Part shown: piece after piece, positions 24,765 through 32,359 of the stretch
Numbering within the stretch: position 1 is the first letter of the stretch
How the letters are laid out: every line of letters begins with the position of its first letter
DNA from: Neptuniibacter sp.
GTDB taxonomy: Bacteria > Pseudomonadota > Gammaproteobacteria > Pseudomonadales > Balneatricaceae
Reading direction: 5' to 3'
Assembly: GCF_024231755.1 (NCBI RefSeq)
Contig: NZ_JAAEQH010000269.1
Span: 1 to 39,344, forward strand
DNA: 39,344 nt
Notes under the pieces: model-generated
The model's database searches: none
What the model was told of the DNA's origin: nothing
The model's input: the letters and a program-made list of their open reading frames with translations, nothing else
Position numbers and translations under genes: made by a program

Positions 24765-24892
24765 TGCCAATCACTTTTATCGTTAAAATCGAGAGAAACC
24801 CTAACGCTCTCATTGATGTAAATGTGCAGCTCTTAACAGAGAGCGGCCTAATTCTATTAACTGAAGATGGCTTTCAGCTAGCAGCAGAATAA
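24764..24892 (+). CDS. Very small protein in the fibre operon (42 aa)
   Basis: MPITFIVKIERNPNALIDVN followed by VQLLTESGLILLTEDGFQLAAE. Start and stop fit tightly between two genes (ATAATG overlap; 12 bases to the fibre ATG). The end ILLTEDGFQLAAE resembles the ILxExGxxLL(L)E motif of short tail proteins. Function unknown. Confidence 0.55.
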   Translation: MPITFIVKIERNPNALIDVNVQLLTESGLILLTEDGFQLAAE

Positions 24893-24904
24893 AGAGGTTC
24901 ATTA

Positions 24905-26818
24905 ATGTCAACTAAAAAAGGATCAGGCCTACCTGTGTTGGCAGAGGCGCCTGCAAATGATGATACGCTATTTATAATTGATAAAAGTGACATTGCTGAT
25001 GCTCCTACCGGCAAAACCAAGAAAATTACGATAAGTTACTTATTTACTGGGCTAGTTAAGTATGACGATGTCGTAGCAAACTTTACTGGCGAACTCCGTC
25101 AAAATGATTCACCGGTTCTGGTGGCTTCCGACTTAGGGAATAGCGTTCAAGCCCATGATCCAGCTACAGCCAAGACCAATCAGCTAACTAACTTTACTGC
25201 AGGACTGCAGTATAACGGTAATACTGTTCTTGATACTGGAGACTTAGGGATCCTAGTTCAGCCCTATAACTCTGCTATTCCGACCCAGACGGCAACGCAG
25301 CAAGAAATGGAAGAGGGGACGGTAGCAGCGAACCGTTCAATGTCCCCTGAGCTTGTCGCTCAAGCTATCGCAGCCCTTACTGGTACAGCAGGCGGGGTTC
25401 GCACCTTCACAGCCGATGGCGCAATTTCTGCCGGAGATGTAGTGTCATTGAATACAGACAGCACAGTGAAAACGATTAGTGCTGCTGAGAACGTAACTGT
25501 TAATCAGTTTGATGTAGAGATAACCAACAGCGCTGTAAAACCGTGGCAAGCGAATATAGTTTACGACAGTGTTAACAACAAGGCGGCGGCGTTTTGGGTT
25601 GATAATGCCACTGATGACCCTACTGTCGCGGTAGGGACTATTAGTGCTGGTGGTACCATCGATTGGGGCACACCTGTTTCCATTGCAAGTGGCGTTGATT
25701 GTTATAACTGTAACGCTGACTTCGATGTCGCTAACGGGAAGTTCGCAATTTTCTATGATGACTACAATGGCGCTAATGATTCTTACGGGATTGTAGGTAC
25801 CATTTCAGGCGACACAATGACGTTCGGTAACCCGCAGGCATTAACAGGAACTACGTCTGCATTGGGCGATTCCTGCCATGTCGTCTATGACCCTGCAGCG
25901 GGTGCGTCAGCTTTTATCTACGCAGAAACCCCTAATGGGTACGGTAGAGCGCAGGTAGGCACAATCTCAGGCACAGATATTTCATTCGGTGCTGAAGCTA
26001 CATATTCCTCAGCGGGGAACGTGATTAGAGCCAACGGCGCATGTTACGACTCATCAGACGAAAAGGTCGTAATATCCTACGAGGCTGCTGGTAACAATCA
26101 GTACGGTACATCTGTAGTCGGATCTATCTCAGGTACAGATATTTCATTCGGTTCAGAGGTGGTATTCGCCAGCGCTGCAACAAAAGACGTAGATTGCGCT
26201 TATGATGCTGTTGCAAATAAGACCATGGTTACTTTTGTAGATGATGCGGCAAGCGACCACGCGAAATATATTATCGGTGATGTTAGCGGAGCAGCGATAA
26301 CTTTCAATGGTTCTGAGGGCACTATCAAATCTGTCGACACAGAAGAGATGAGAGTTGTATCTAACCCTGTAACTGGAACTATGGGTGTTATCTTTCAGAA
26401 TAACGTAGCTAACGATGCCGAAATAACCTTCGGCACAATAGTTGGGGATAGCGCCTCATTCACTACACCTGAAGTCGTTAAGAATTACACAACCACAGTA
26501 GATCGGCTGTCAATCTGTTACAGCTCTGCTGATGATAAATACATAGTGACGTATGACGCTGGTGGCGGGCTGGATTCAGGCTTGATTGATTATGAATTAA
26601 CCACTACCGCTGATGATTACATCGGCATTGCCGTTGAGGCAATCTCGGACACCGCATCAGGTGAGATTAACATTATCGGCGGCGTTAACGCTCAGCAGAG
26701 CGGTTTAACTACCGGCGCCAAGTACTATGTGTCATCAACTGGGGCTTTAACCACAAGCGACACAGGTCGGCCTATTGGTCGCGCTCTTTCTTCTACTGAA
26801 ATCCTAATTAACAACTGA
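24905..26818 (+). CDS. Tail fibre / receptor-binding protein
   Basis: 637 residues. N-terminal attachment region (about 1-170) with LPVLAEAPANDDTLFIIDKSD, and ATQQEMEEGTVAANRSMSPELVAQAIAAL, a common fibre motif. Residues about 180-560 contain repeated blades with (V/G)GTISGTDISFG and (C/V)YDxxxxKxxxxY, suggesting a beta-propeller. The C-terminus GVNAQQSGLTTGAKYYVSSTGALTTSDTGRPIGRALSSTEILIN is a widespread fibre tip domain. It likely determines host range. Confidence 0.85.
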   Translation: MSTKKGSGLPVLAEAPANDDTLFIIDKSDIADAPTGKTKKITISYLFTGLVKYDDVVANFTGELRQNDSPVLVASDLGNSVQAHDPATAKTNQLTNFTAGLQYNGNTVLDTGDLGILVQPYNSAIPTQTATQQEMEEGTVAANRSMSPELVAQAIAALTGTAGGVRTFTADGAISAGDVVSLNTDSTVKTISAAENVTVNQFDVEITNSAVKPWQANIVYDSVNNKAAAFWVDNATDDPTVAVGTISAGGTIDWGTPVSIASGVDCYNCNADFDVANGKFAIFYDDYNGANDSYGIVGTISGDTMTFGNPQALTGTTSALGDSCHVVYDPAAGASAFIYAETPNGYGRAQVGTISGTDISFGAEATYSSAGNVIRANGACYDSSDEKVVISYEAAGNNQYGTSVVGSISGTDISFGSEVVFASAATKDVDCAYDAVANKTMVTFVDDAASDHAKYIIGDVSGAAITFNGSEGTIKSVDTEEMRVVSNPVTGTMGVIFQNNVANDAEITFGTIVGDSASFTTPEVVKNYTTTVDRLSICYSSADDKYIVTYDAGGGLDSGLIDYELTTTADDYIGIAVEAISDTASGEINIIGGVNAQQSGLTTGAKYYVSSTGALTTSDTGRPIGRALSSTEILINN

Positions 26819-26828
26819 GATCACTAAG

Positions 26829-27278
26829 ATGAAGACTATTTGTAAAGACGGCATTAGCGTTTACCTACTTGAAGATGACGCAACGGTTGAGTTTGTATCC
26901 AACGGCCTATTGATAGATACGGGCGAGAGTAAATTTATCGTGAGTGATCTAACACTCGAAAACATGGATATTCATGAAGACATAACAGCTCCCGATCTAT
27001 GGCGCGGGGGTGTTTATGCTTTTGATGGTGAAGCATGGGTGCTGCAATTGAATCGAGCGCCCCGCGTTGTATCGATGCGCCAGGCGCGTCTGGCTCTGCT
27101 AGCTGAAGGCTTGCTTGATGGCGTTAACGCTGCAATCACAGACCCGGCTCAGGTTATCGAATGGGAGTACGCAACCGAGGTTAAACGTGATGACGATCTG
27201 GTTTCAGCAATTGCTGGCGGTCTGTCTATGACCGATGATCAAGTTGCCGGGTTGTTCCTGAAAGCGTCAATGTACTAA
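26829..27278 (+). CDS. Fibre accessory / assembly-like protein
   Basis: 149 residues. The C-terminal part PRVVSMRQARLALLAEGLLDGVNAAITDPAQVIEWEYATEVKRDDDLVSAIAGGLSMTDDQVAGLFLKA matches a block frequent in small proteins after tail fibres. The N-terminal half is beta-rich. It probably aids fibre assembly or is the last structural gene. It ends seven bases from the convergent lipoprotein gene. Confidence 0.65.
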   Translation: MKTICKDGISVYLLEDDATVEFVSNGLLIDTGESKFIVSDLTLENMDIHEDITAPDLWRGGVYAFDGEAWVLQLNRAPRVVSMRQARLALLAEGLLDGVNAAITDPAQVIEWEYATEVKRDDDLVSAIAGGLSMTDDQVAGLFLKASMY

Positions 27279-27284
27279 CAAGCT

Positions 27285-27884
27285 TTAAATCCCGCACTTG
27301 GCCAGAGCATCGATTAGTGTTTTGTCTATTTTGTGCTCACCAACTGTAGAGCCAGCAGTGTTAACGGCCAGCCCCAGCACCCTCATTTTCAAGACTGATC
27401 CAGTCTTTATCTGATCAATAATCATTTCAGCTTTAGCTCCTTCAACTGCTGTGTAGGGGCTGCTTATCTTATGGACATCATTCATCATGGTGTCCATTGA
27501 TTTCTTTAGGGCTTCTTTGTCTATTTGATCGTTGTTCTTAATATACGAAAGATCAGTGCTATGGAGCTTTGGAGCATACCTTAGCGGGGTTTCCTGCGTT
27601 GATAGTTCTATCATTTCATTGCTATCAACTCGAATCTGTACATTGCCGACAGGAATGTTGTAGTCATTATGAACGCCGAATACAGCCCCTGTTTCTCCTT
27701 TAGAAAAGAAAGGGTAGTAATGGATTCCGCCTTGGCTTTTTATAAAGCCGCGCGCTAGATCTGATCCTAAAGTGACAGAGCAACTACTTTTATCGGTCAT
27801 CGGGTCTAGCTTTTCTTTAACCACCCAGGGAGAAGAGGCGCAGCCGGTAAGAAGTAGAGCAGGGAGAAGAGCAAGGGATCGCAT
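27285..27884 (-). CDS. Lipoprotein moron
   Basis: 199 residues. MRSLALLPALLLTGCASS is a short lipoprotein signal with Cys15 as the first mature residue; the rest is a soluble periplasmic domain without a recognised family. It is transcribed against the late genes and lies at one end of the integrated prophage, the usual place for genes expressed from the lysogen. Superinfection exclusion or surface change is plausible but unproven. Confidence 0.7.
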   Translation of the reverse strand: MRSLALLPALLLTGCASSPWVVKEKLDPMTDKSSCSVTLGSDLARGFIKSQGGIHYYPFFSKGETGAVFGVHNDYNIPVGNVQIRVDSNEMIELSTQETPLRYAPKLHSTDLSYIKNNDQIDKEALKKSMDTMMNDVHKISSPYTAVEGAKAEMIIDQIKTGSVLKMRVLGLAVNTAGSTVGEHKIDKTLIDALAKCGI

Positions 27885-28066
27885 CGTTTAATCGTCCTTA
27901 ATTAAATGTTGTGGCAATAATAGGTATAACCACCTGAAAAAGAAAGCGCCTTGCGTGCCCGACATCAAAAGTATAATTCAGCTACCGGAACCGTAATTGG
28001 CGCGAAAACTTTCAAAATAAGTAAAACTCCATAATAATTAACTGTATATATGCACAGGTATCGGTT
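27885..28066. promoter_or_regulatory. Divergent promoter region between lipoprotein and UmuD'-like genes
   Basis: AT-rich, 182 bp, with the LexA box on the right. No operator of the CACC...GGTG type is present, so both morons are probably outside phage repressor control. Confidence 0.5.
28042..28057 (+). promoter_or_regulatory. LexA (SOS) box upstream of the UmuD'-like gene
   Basis: CTGTATATATGCACAG, a full CTGT-N8-ACAG site ending 9 bp before the start codon. This makes the gene a likely member of the host SOS regulon. Confidence 0.85.
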
Positions 28067-28432
28067 ATGGAATTTATTGCTTCCCCAGATAATAGAGCTG
28101 ATCTTAATGAAATAACAAACTGCCAACACTTCACTGTTTATATGTTCACTGCCAGCGGTAACGCAATGGAAAGGGCGGGGATCTTAGATGGTGATTTGCT
28201 GATAGTAGATCGAGCTCTTGATCCTCAAAATAATGACGTGGTTGTAGCTGCGGTAGATGGTGAATTCGTTGTTCGTCGCCTGCAGCTCAACCCTGATTTG
28301 CTCCTTTCAGATTGTGATGATAATCACTGCCCACCCATCGTCCCAGAAACAACCCAGTACGGCCATGACGTTACTTACTTGGGTATATTTGGTGTAGTTA
28401 CTAACTCTGTACACAGGTTCCGCAAGGATTAG
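28067..28432 (+). CDS. UmuD'-like protein with both catalytic residues replaced
   Basis: 121 residues aligning with UmuD from about its cleavage point onward: TASGNAMERAGILDGDLLIVDRALDPQNNDVVVAAVDGEFVVRRLQL. The S24 peptidase serine (UmuD S60) is Ala33 and the lysine (K97) is Arg70, with no gaps between them. It therefore cannot self-cleave but already resembles processed UmuD'. P1 phage encodes a UmuD' homologue (HumD) that supports SOS mutagenesis. No UmuC is encoded here, so it would act with a host UmuC or with RecA/LexA-family partners. SOS-controlled by the LexA box. Confidence 0.85.
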   Translation: MEFIASPDNRADLNEITNCQHFTVYMFTASGNAMERAGILDGDLLIVDRALDPQNNDVVVAAVDGEFVVRRLQLNPDLLLSDCDDNHCPPIVPETTQYGHDVTYLGIFGVVTNSVHRFRKD

Positions 28433-28710
28433 GGGATATGTACCGAACGGAACATACAGTTAAGATTCATTACCCGCCAAATCATTCAGAATATACAGGA
28501 CTGTTATTTCTGCATTTTATTGAAAAATAGGCTGTTATTATTCGAGTTATATTCTGAATAGTGCACCTAAGATTTTGATAAATATAGATTCTACGACAGA
28601 CTTAAAATCTCTTGCTGATATGTATTCATTGATACGTATCTAAAACAGTAATAGGGAATTGCTATTCCTTTGATTTAAGCGGCAAGGTAACAGCCAAAAG
28701 AACGACTAAA

Positions 28711-28932
28711 AAGTGGGACAACTTAATTGTAAGTCATTGATTTACTTAGACCGAATAATTACATAAAACCACTGTTTTTATATCCAGTTTTTCGCCTTTA
28801 ACCGATTGAATTAAATGGGGTAATTCAGGGTCAGTGCTGTATACCAAAGATAAATATAGCATTAGCTTTAAATATCTGAATTTAAAACTGTTTATTCGAG
28901 TGGGACTTAAATGGGACTTCAGTGGGACAACC
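28711..28932 (+). other. attP: Predicted attP
   Basis: Core 28807-28827 is TGAATTA-AATGGGG-TAATTCA, two perfect 7-bp inverted arms around a 7-bp overlap, the layout of lambda-type crossover sites. Arm sites on the right are three tandem 11-mers with TGGGAC at 28900, 28911 and 28922; one arm site on the left (AGTGGGACAAC, 28712-28722) is identical in 11 bases to that starting at 28921. An IHF site TAAGTCATTGATT (28730-28742) matches YAANNNNTTGATW. Together these make a full intasome map. The int gene lies 2.2 kb to the right, separated by intI and two cassette-like units. Confidence 0.8.
28900..28932 (+). repeat. Tandem 11-bp integrase arm-type sites
   Basis: GTGGGACTTAA, ATGGGACTTCA and GTGGGACAACC in tandem at an 11-bp period, so on nearly the same helix face. 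A fourth TGGGAC copy lies on the other side of the core. Confidence 0.75.
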
Positions 28933-28940
28933 CTATAAAC

Positions 28941-29010
28941 AACGAAAGGCCAGCGTCGCTATCTCGAGAGAGTAAAATTCCTCTTAATTTGCGAGCTGGC
29001 CTTTAGTTAT
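28941..29010. other. Long inverted repeat downstream of intI
   Basis: AAAGGCCAGC (28945-28954) and GCTGGCCTTT (28995-29004) are perfect inverted repeats, extended by CGC/GCG inside and AAC/GTT outside with single unpaired bases. The loop is about 30 nt. It could be a bidirectional terminator of the leftward operon, a final attC-like site, or part of attP. Loop length argues against a plain terminator. Confidence 0.5.
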
Positions 29011-29052
29011 TTGGGCTAATGATGTGTATCAAATAGTACAGTTGGAAGCGTT

Positions 29053-30024
29053 TTACGAGCTGTGCGCAATATTTTCTAACGGGCTCCTGGTGCTTAGGGC
29101 TCCATTTACCATGACGTGAGTATAAATCTGAGTGGTACGAACATCTTCATGACCAAGAAGCTCTTGCAAGGTTCTGATATCAGTTCCGCTTTCGAGCAGG
29201 TGGGTAGCAAAGCTATGTCGCAGGGCATGGGATTTAAAATCTTTATTGATCCCGGCTTTTTTCTTGGCTGCTCTCAATGCTTTGCCAACAGCTGAATCGT
29301 GAATATGGTGCCGGCGAATAATGCCGGTGTATGGCTCTGGTCCGGGCTTGCTAGAAGGGAATACGAACTGCCAGGCAAGCTCTTTAGCTGCGTTAGGAAA
29401 TTTCTTAGCCAGCGTGTTTGGCATGTAAACTTCACCGACACCATTTGCTAGATCTTCGTTATGTAACCGATCAACCACATCAATCTGATTCTTCAAGGCG
29501 TTAATCAGGGGAGGCGGCATCATTACTGTTCGGTCCTTGTTGCCTTTGCCTGATCTGATAGTGATGACTTGCCTGTCAAAATCCAGATCCTTTATCCTTA
29601 TATTCAGCGCTTCATTCAGCCTTAAACCACAGCCATACAACAGGCTGCAAATGGTGTGATGAATACCTGTTATGTTATTCAGCAGGCGCCTTAATTCATC
29701 TTGGGACAGCACTACCGGTAGTTTCCTAGCTCTAGTGGATTTGGGAAACGTACCAAGCTCTCCCAACTCCTGTTTTAATATCTCCTTGTATAAGAACGAT
29801 ATCGCATTAAGTGCTAACTTTTGCGTGCAGTGACTGTTGTTTAGGTCGCGAACAAGATAAGTCAGAAACCCCCTTACTTTGTCTTGACTAGTTCCGGCAG
29901 GATTACGCACGCAGAAGTCAATGTAACGAATAATCCAGCTTCTATATGAGCGCTCAGAACGATGAGAATAGCCTTTAAACCTCATAGTATTACTTAGTGC
30001 TTCGATTACTGTTTCTTTATTCAT
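29053..30024 (-). CDS. intI: Integron integrase (IntI family tyrosine recombinase)
   Basis: 323 residues, the normal IntI length. Catalytic set R135 (GCGLRLNEAL), K160, H266-x-x-R269 (SHALRHSFATHLLESG), H292 (LLGHEDVRTT) and Y301 is complete. The family-specific insert absent from XerC/D is present at about 188-240: LHNEDLANGVGEVYMPNTLAKKFPNAAKELAWQFVFPSS, then RRHHIHDSAVGKAL. This insert lets IntI recognise folded single-stranded attC. The gene is last in the leftward phage operon, with element A2 directly upstream and attP downstream. It is thus under phage leftward transcription and not a standard integron promoter. Confidence 0.93.
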   Translation of the reverse strand: MNKETVIEALSNTMRFKGYSHRSERSYRSWIIRYIDFCVRNPAGTSQDKVRGFLTYLVRDLNNSHCTQKLALNAISFLYKEILKQELGELGTFPKSTRARKLPVVLSQDELRRLLNNITGIHHTICSLLYGCGLRLNEALNIRIKDLDFDRQVITIRSGKGNKDRTVMMPPPLINALKNQIDVVDRLHNEDLANGVGEVYMPNTLAKKFPNAAKELAWQFVFPSSKPGPEPYTGIIRRHHIHDSAVGKALRAAKKKAGINKDFKSHALRHSFATHLLESGTDIRTLQELLGHEDVRTTQIYTHVMVNGALSTRSPLENIAHSS

Positions 30025-30033
30025 TATCTTTCT

Positions 30034-30079
30034 CTCTTGCGTGCATATAAGACCGGATGGCCTACTAACCCGGTGTTAT
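30034..30079 (-). repeat. Element A2 upstream of intI
   Basis: Minus-strand copy of A1: AUAA-C-ACCGG, loop GUUAGUAGGCCAU, CCGGU-C-UUAU. It spans the end of the 30076 gene (its TAA is within the element) and stops 9 bases before the intI ATG. In an ordinary integron, attI would lie here beside the intI 5' end. Confidence 0.8.
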
Positions 30080-30276
30080 CTACCGTAATCGTGCTTCCGG
30101 TCCCGCTCTGCAAAACAGCCAAACTCAGCCAAAAGCCAGAGTGGAATCATCCACAACAGGATTGAGTAATTAAAACCAGTTTCACGCAGCACCAAGTAGA
30201 AAAGCAGCAGGGTGGCAGCATCCCCCAGATACTTGAAGAACGTGTAAAAACTGTAGGATGCTTTTATGTGCTTCAT
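30076..30276 (-). CDS. Small two-TM membrane protein, cassette unit
   Basis: 66 residues. Hydrophobic helices at about 17-33 (LGDAATLLLFYLVLRET) and 37-54 (YSILLWMIPLWLLAEFG), with a charged C-terminus FAERDRKHDYGR. AAGGAATAGG precedes the ATG. Bounded by elements E upstream and A2 downstream. Similar small membrane proteins are common in integron cassettes; function unknown. Confidence 0.6.
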   Translation of the reverse strand: MKHIKASYSFYTFFKYLGDAATLLLFYLVLRETGFNYSILLWMIPLWLLAEFGCFAERDRKHDYGR

Positions 30277-30296
30277 TTCCTATTCCTTCAAAAAGT

Positions 30297-30376
30297 AGAT
30301 AACAATCAGTTCTACTGTGGACGCTGTTTCGCTCATGCCTTCGCTACACTCGCGCCCGTAAACAATGGGGTTATGC
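30297..30376 (-). repeat. Element E: attC-like site, 80 bp
   Basis: On the plus strand it runs from AGATAAC to GTTATGC. ATAAC pairs with GTTAT; after unpaired spacers (AATCA left, AATGGG right), GTT-C-TAC pairs with GTA-AAC with C extrahelical. The TAA stop of the methylase-like gene lies in its right end. Size, R and L boxes and the single extrahelical base match a genuine attC. By the extrahelical base the site is oriented on the plus strand, away from intI. Confidence 0.65.
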
Positions 30377-31087
30377 AGCACTAGAACTCAGTGCTTGCCT
30401 GTTACTTTCAAATACCGCTTGTGCAAATCCCCGGGGGGTAGCGGACCTAATGTTTTTTGTTTTAGTGGATTTTCCACCGCACAATTTCCAGCCTGGGTTT
30501 TCTTTGTAAAGTGGATCCACTTTTTTGCGCTTAGGCTCCTTGAAACCGTTGCCGTGCCAGATGCATGTATCTTTGTTGTATGCGTCACGTCCCGGGTAAA
30601 TCTGGGGGTATAACGGGTGCGCATCATCCTCTGGAAGGTAGCCGCCATAGTCACAAGGATTGAATCTGAAATCGTAAGATCGGTACTGTGTTGAAAGTGC
30701 GCCCATAGGATTTTCAAATGCCCATGCGCTTCCACAAAGCACGCCTACCACCCGAACTAAATCACATAGCTCTATAGCTTCAGAATGAAACATAGGGTTA
30801 AAGTCTCGTTTCTTCTGGAAGTGCTTAGCCCCAGCGTTTGTTAAATCCGTGCATTCAGGGAAGCCGAATACAAATACAACTCCCGGCCCGACCATGGAGG
30901 CTATGCGCTGAGCAAATAGAAGCTTTGAATTTGCTTCAAAGAACATTCCTACCTTCACGTGGTTTCCATCCCGGGTGATTCCTCTGGAATGTTGACCATC
31001 GAAACACCAACATTCGTAGCCCTCATCAAGCCAAGGCTGAGCCATGATGCCTGTGTAATCGAATAAAAATATTGCCTTCTTCATCAA
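30371..31087 (-). CDS. DNA cytosine methyltransferase-like protein
   Basis: 238 residues. KAIFLFDYTGIMAQPWLDEGYECWCFDGQHS resembles motif I of C5 methyltransferases (SAM site). VFVFGFPECTDLTNAG is a divergent catalytic motif IV, and AWAFENPMGAL replaces ENV of motif VI. It is short for a full C5 methylase and the target-recognition domain is small. It may modify DNA against host restriction, or be a related nucleotide enzyme. Bounded by B2 upstream and E downstream, so a cassette-like unit. Confidence 0.65.
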   Translation of the reverse strand: MMKKAIFLFDYTGIMAQPWLDEGYECWCFDGQHSRGITRDGNHVKVGMFFEANSKLLFAQRIASMVGPGVVFVFGFPECTDLTNAGAKHFQKKRDFNPMFHSEAIELCDLVRVVGVLCGSAWAFENPMGALSTQYRSYDFRFNPCDYGGYLPEDDAHPLYPQIYPGRDAYNKDTCIWHGNGFKEPKRKKVDPLYKENPGWKLCGGKSTKTKNIRSATPRGFAQAVFESNRQALSSSAA

Positions 31088-31106
31088 TTCAAGCCCGTTC
31101 TATTCC

Positions 31107-31157
31107 TGCATAACATGCCGCGCCACAGTGACCTGCGGCACGTGCGCTCTGGGTTAA
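31107..31157 (-). repeat. Element B2: attC-like hairpin
   Basis: Identical over 51 bp to B3 (34150-34200). In gene direction it starts TTAACCCAGAGC on the int stop codon and ends GTTATGC. The arms CGTGCCGCAG and CTGTGGCGCG pair over 10 bp (two wobbles) around GTCA; TAAC/GTTA close the ends across unpaired spacers. Confidence 0.75.
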
Positions 31158-32359
31158 CTTTCTGCCACATTCACGGTCACCCAGTCATGCCCACGTGAAT
31201 CCTTGTAGATAGCTGTGGTGCTTTCCAGTTTGTGACCTAGTAGCTTCTGAACATCAATGATCTGCGAGTGTGGCTTTCCGGCTAGCGCAAGCAATTCATT
31301 TTTATTGTTTTGCTTTTCATATTCTCGACCAGACAGTGATCTAGTCTCATGTAGGGTAGGGGGATTGAATTCGCCCCAGCTCTTCCCAAGTGACCGAATG
31401 GCATCAGCAAACAGATAAGAGAACGTGTCTGTTCTCACTCTATCGCCTGCACGGCAGTGGCCTTTGCTTTTGTTGTGATGGAATAAGTACCGGCTTACTA
31501 CTCGATCACGGCATAAAGAGATAATGTCTCTTACGCTGTAACCGATAGAGTCCAGGCGAAGATCAAGAGGTATAGCCACCTTGGTTCCTGTCTTGCCTTG
31601 AATTACGCCGATATATTCAATCCCTTCGATCATCTGTATGTCATCAAACCGGCATTTGGCGATATCTTCACGGCGCTGACCGGTAACCAGAGCAAATAGC
31701 ATTGCTTTCCACATAAAGGGCTGCTGGTTCTTCTGAGACCACTCTAGCGCTGCCTTGAAAACCTCCAGCAGCAAACGTGATCGTTTGGTTTGTCTGGCAA
31801 TCGGCTTTGTGAACTGGGCAGGGTTACCTTTCTCGGATGGTAGAACGCCTTCACTGATAGCCTCTGCACAGATATCGATAAGGGTAGAGCGGATCATTAC
31901 CGCCATCCCATCCTTGCTGCGAGACAAGAAATCCTCTTTAAGGTACTTGGTGAAATCGTATGTATTCAGCTGGTGGATTTTACGCTGCTGAAATTTCTTC
32001 TTAACTCGCTTAACTCTGCTCTCTATTGTTTTTAGAGTGCTGGCTTTGATCTTGCCTAGCTCAAAGCGCTTCTGCTGAATAAGCATGTACTCATCGCACC
32101 ACCTGCCCCAAGTTATGCCTGTTCCTGATTCGGCGCCAGATAGGATTAGCTCAGCCTCTTTATCAAGTATCTTCTGTGCAATGATGGCATTAGCCTGTTT
32201 GGCAATGCGTTCAGCTTCAGTCCTGTTGCCTCCGCCTACTGTCTTGGTTCTACCGGTCATTACGTTCTTGTACCTGTAGCGAACCTTCCCGTTTTTGGTT
32301 GGCTCGGCTCTAAGGTTAGGCACATCCGTTTGCTTGTTAACGCGGGGTCTAGGCGACAT
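31154..32359 (-). CDS. int: Phage integrase (lambda Int-like tyrosine recombinase)
   Basis: 401 residues. N-terminal arm-binding domain (about 1-75, KNGKVRYRYKNVMTGRTKTVGGGNRTEAERIA), core-binding domain, and catalytic domain with R229 (TGQRREDI), K256, H337-x-x-R340 (LHETRSLSGREYEKQ), H376 and Y385 (LLGHKLESTTAIYKDSRG). The HETRSLSGREYEKQ block is very close to lambda Int. It integrates the phage at attP using the arm sites. It overlaps xis by 11 bases. Its stop codon lies in element B2. Confidence 0.93.
   Translation of the reverse strand: MSPRPRVNKQTDVPNLRAEPTKNGKVRYRYKNVMTGRTKTVGGGNRTEAERIAKQANAIIAQKILDKEAELILSGAESGTGITWGRWCDEYMLIQQKRFELGKIKASTLKTIESRVKRVKKKFQQRKIHQLNTYDFTKYLKEDFLSRSKDGMAVMIRSTLIDICAEAISEGVLPSEKGNPAQFTKPIARQTKRSRLLLEVFKAALEWSQKNQQPFMWKAMLFALVTGQRREDIAKCRFDDIQMIEGIEYIGVIQGKTGTKVAIPLDLRLDSIGYSVRDIISLCRDRVVSRYLFHHNKSKGHCRAGDRVRTDTFSYLFADAIRSLGKSWGEFNPPTLHETRSLSGREYEKQNNKNELLALAGKPHSQIIDVQKLLGHKLESTTAIYKDSRGHDWVTVNVAES

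Larger units (their letters stand above)
28433..29052. other. Noncoding attP region
   Basis: About 620 bp, AT-rich, without a credible ORF. It contains attP (arm sites, IHF site and core) and, at the right, a long inverted repeat next to the end of intI. Confidence 0.75.

Noticed and set aside
28772-28787. CTGTTTTTATATCCAG as a fourth LexA box
   Set aside because: The right half is CCAG rather than ACAG, and it lies within attP with no gene to control.
29053-30024. IntI as a XerC/XerD or ordinary phage integrase
   Set aside because: The insert with DLANGVGEV, KFPNAAKELAWQFVFPSS and RRHHIHDSAVGKAL is specific to integron integrases, and a separate lambda-like Int is present.
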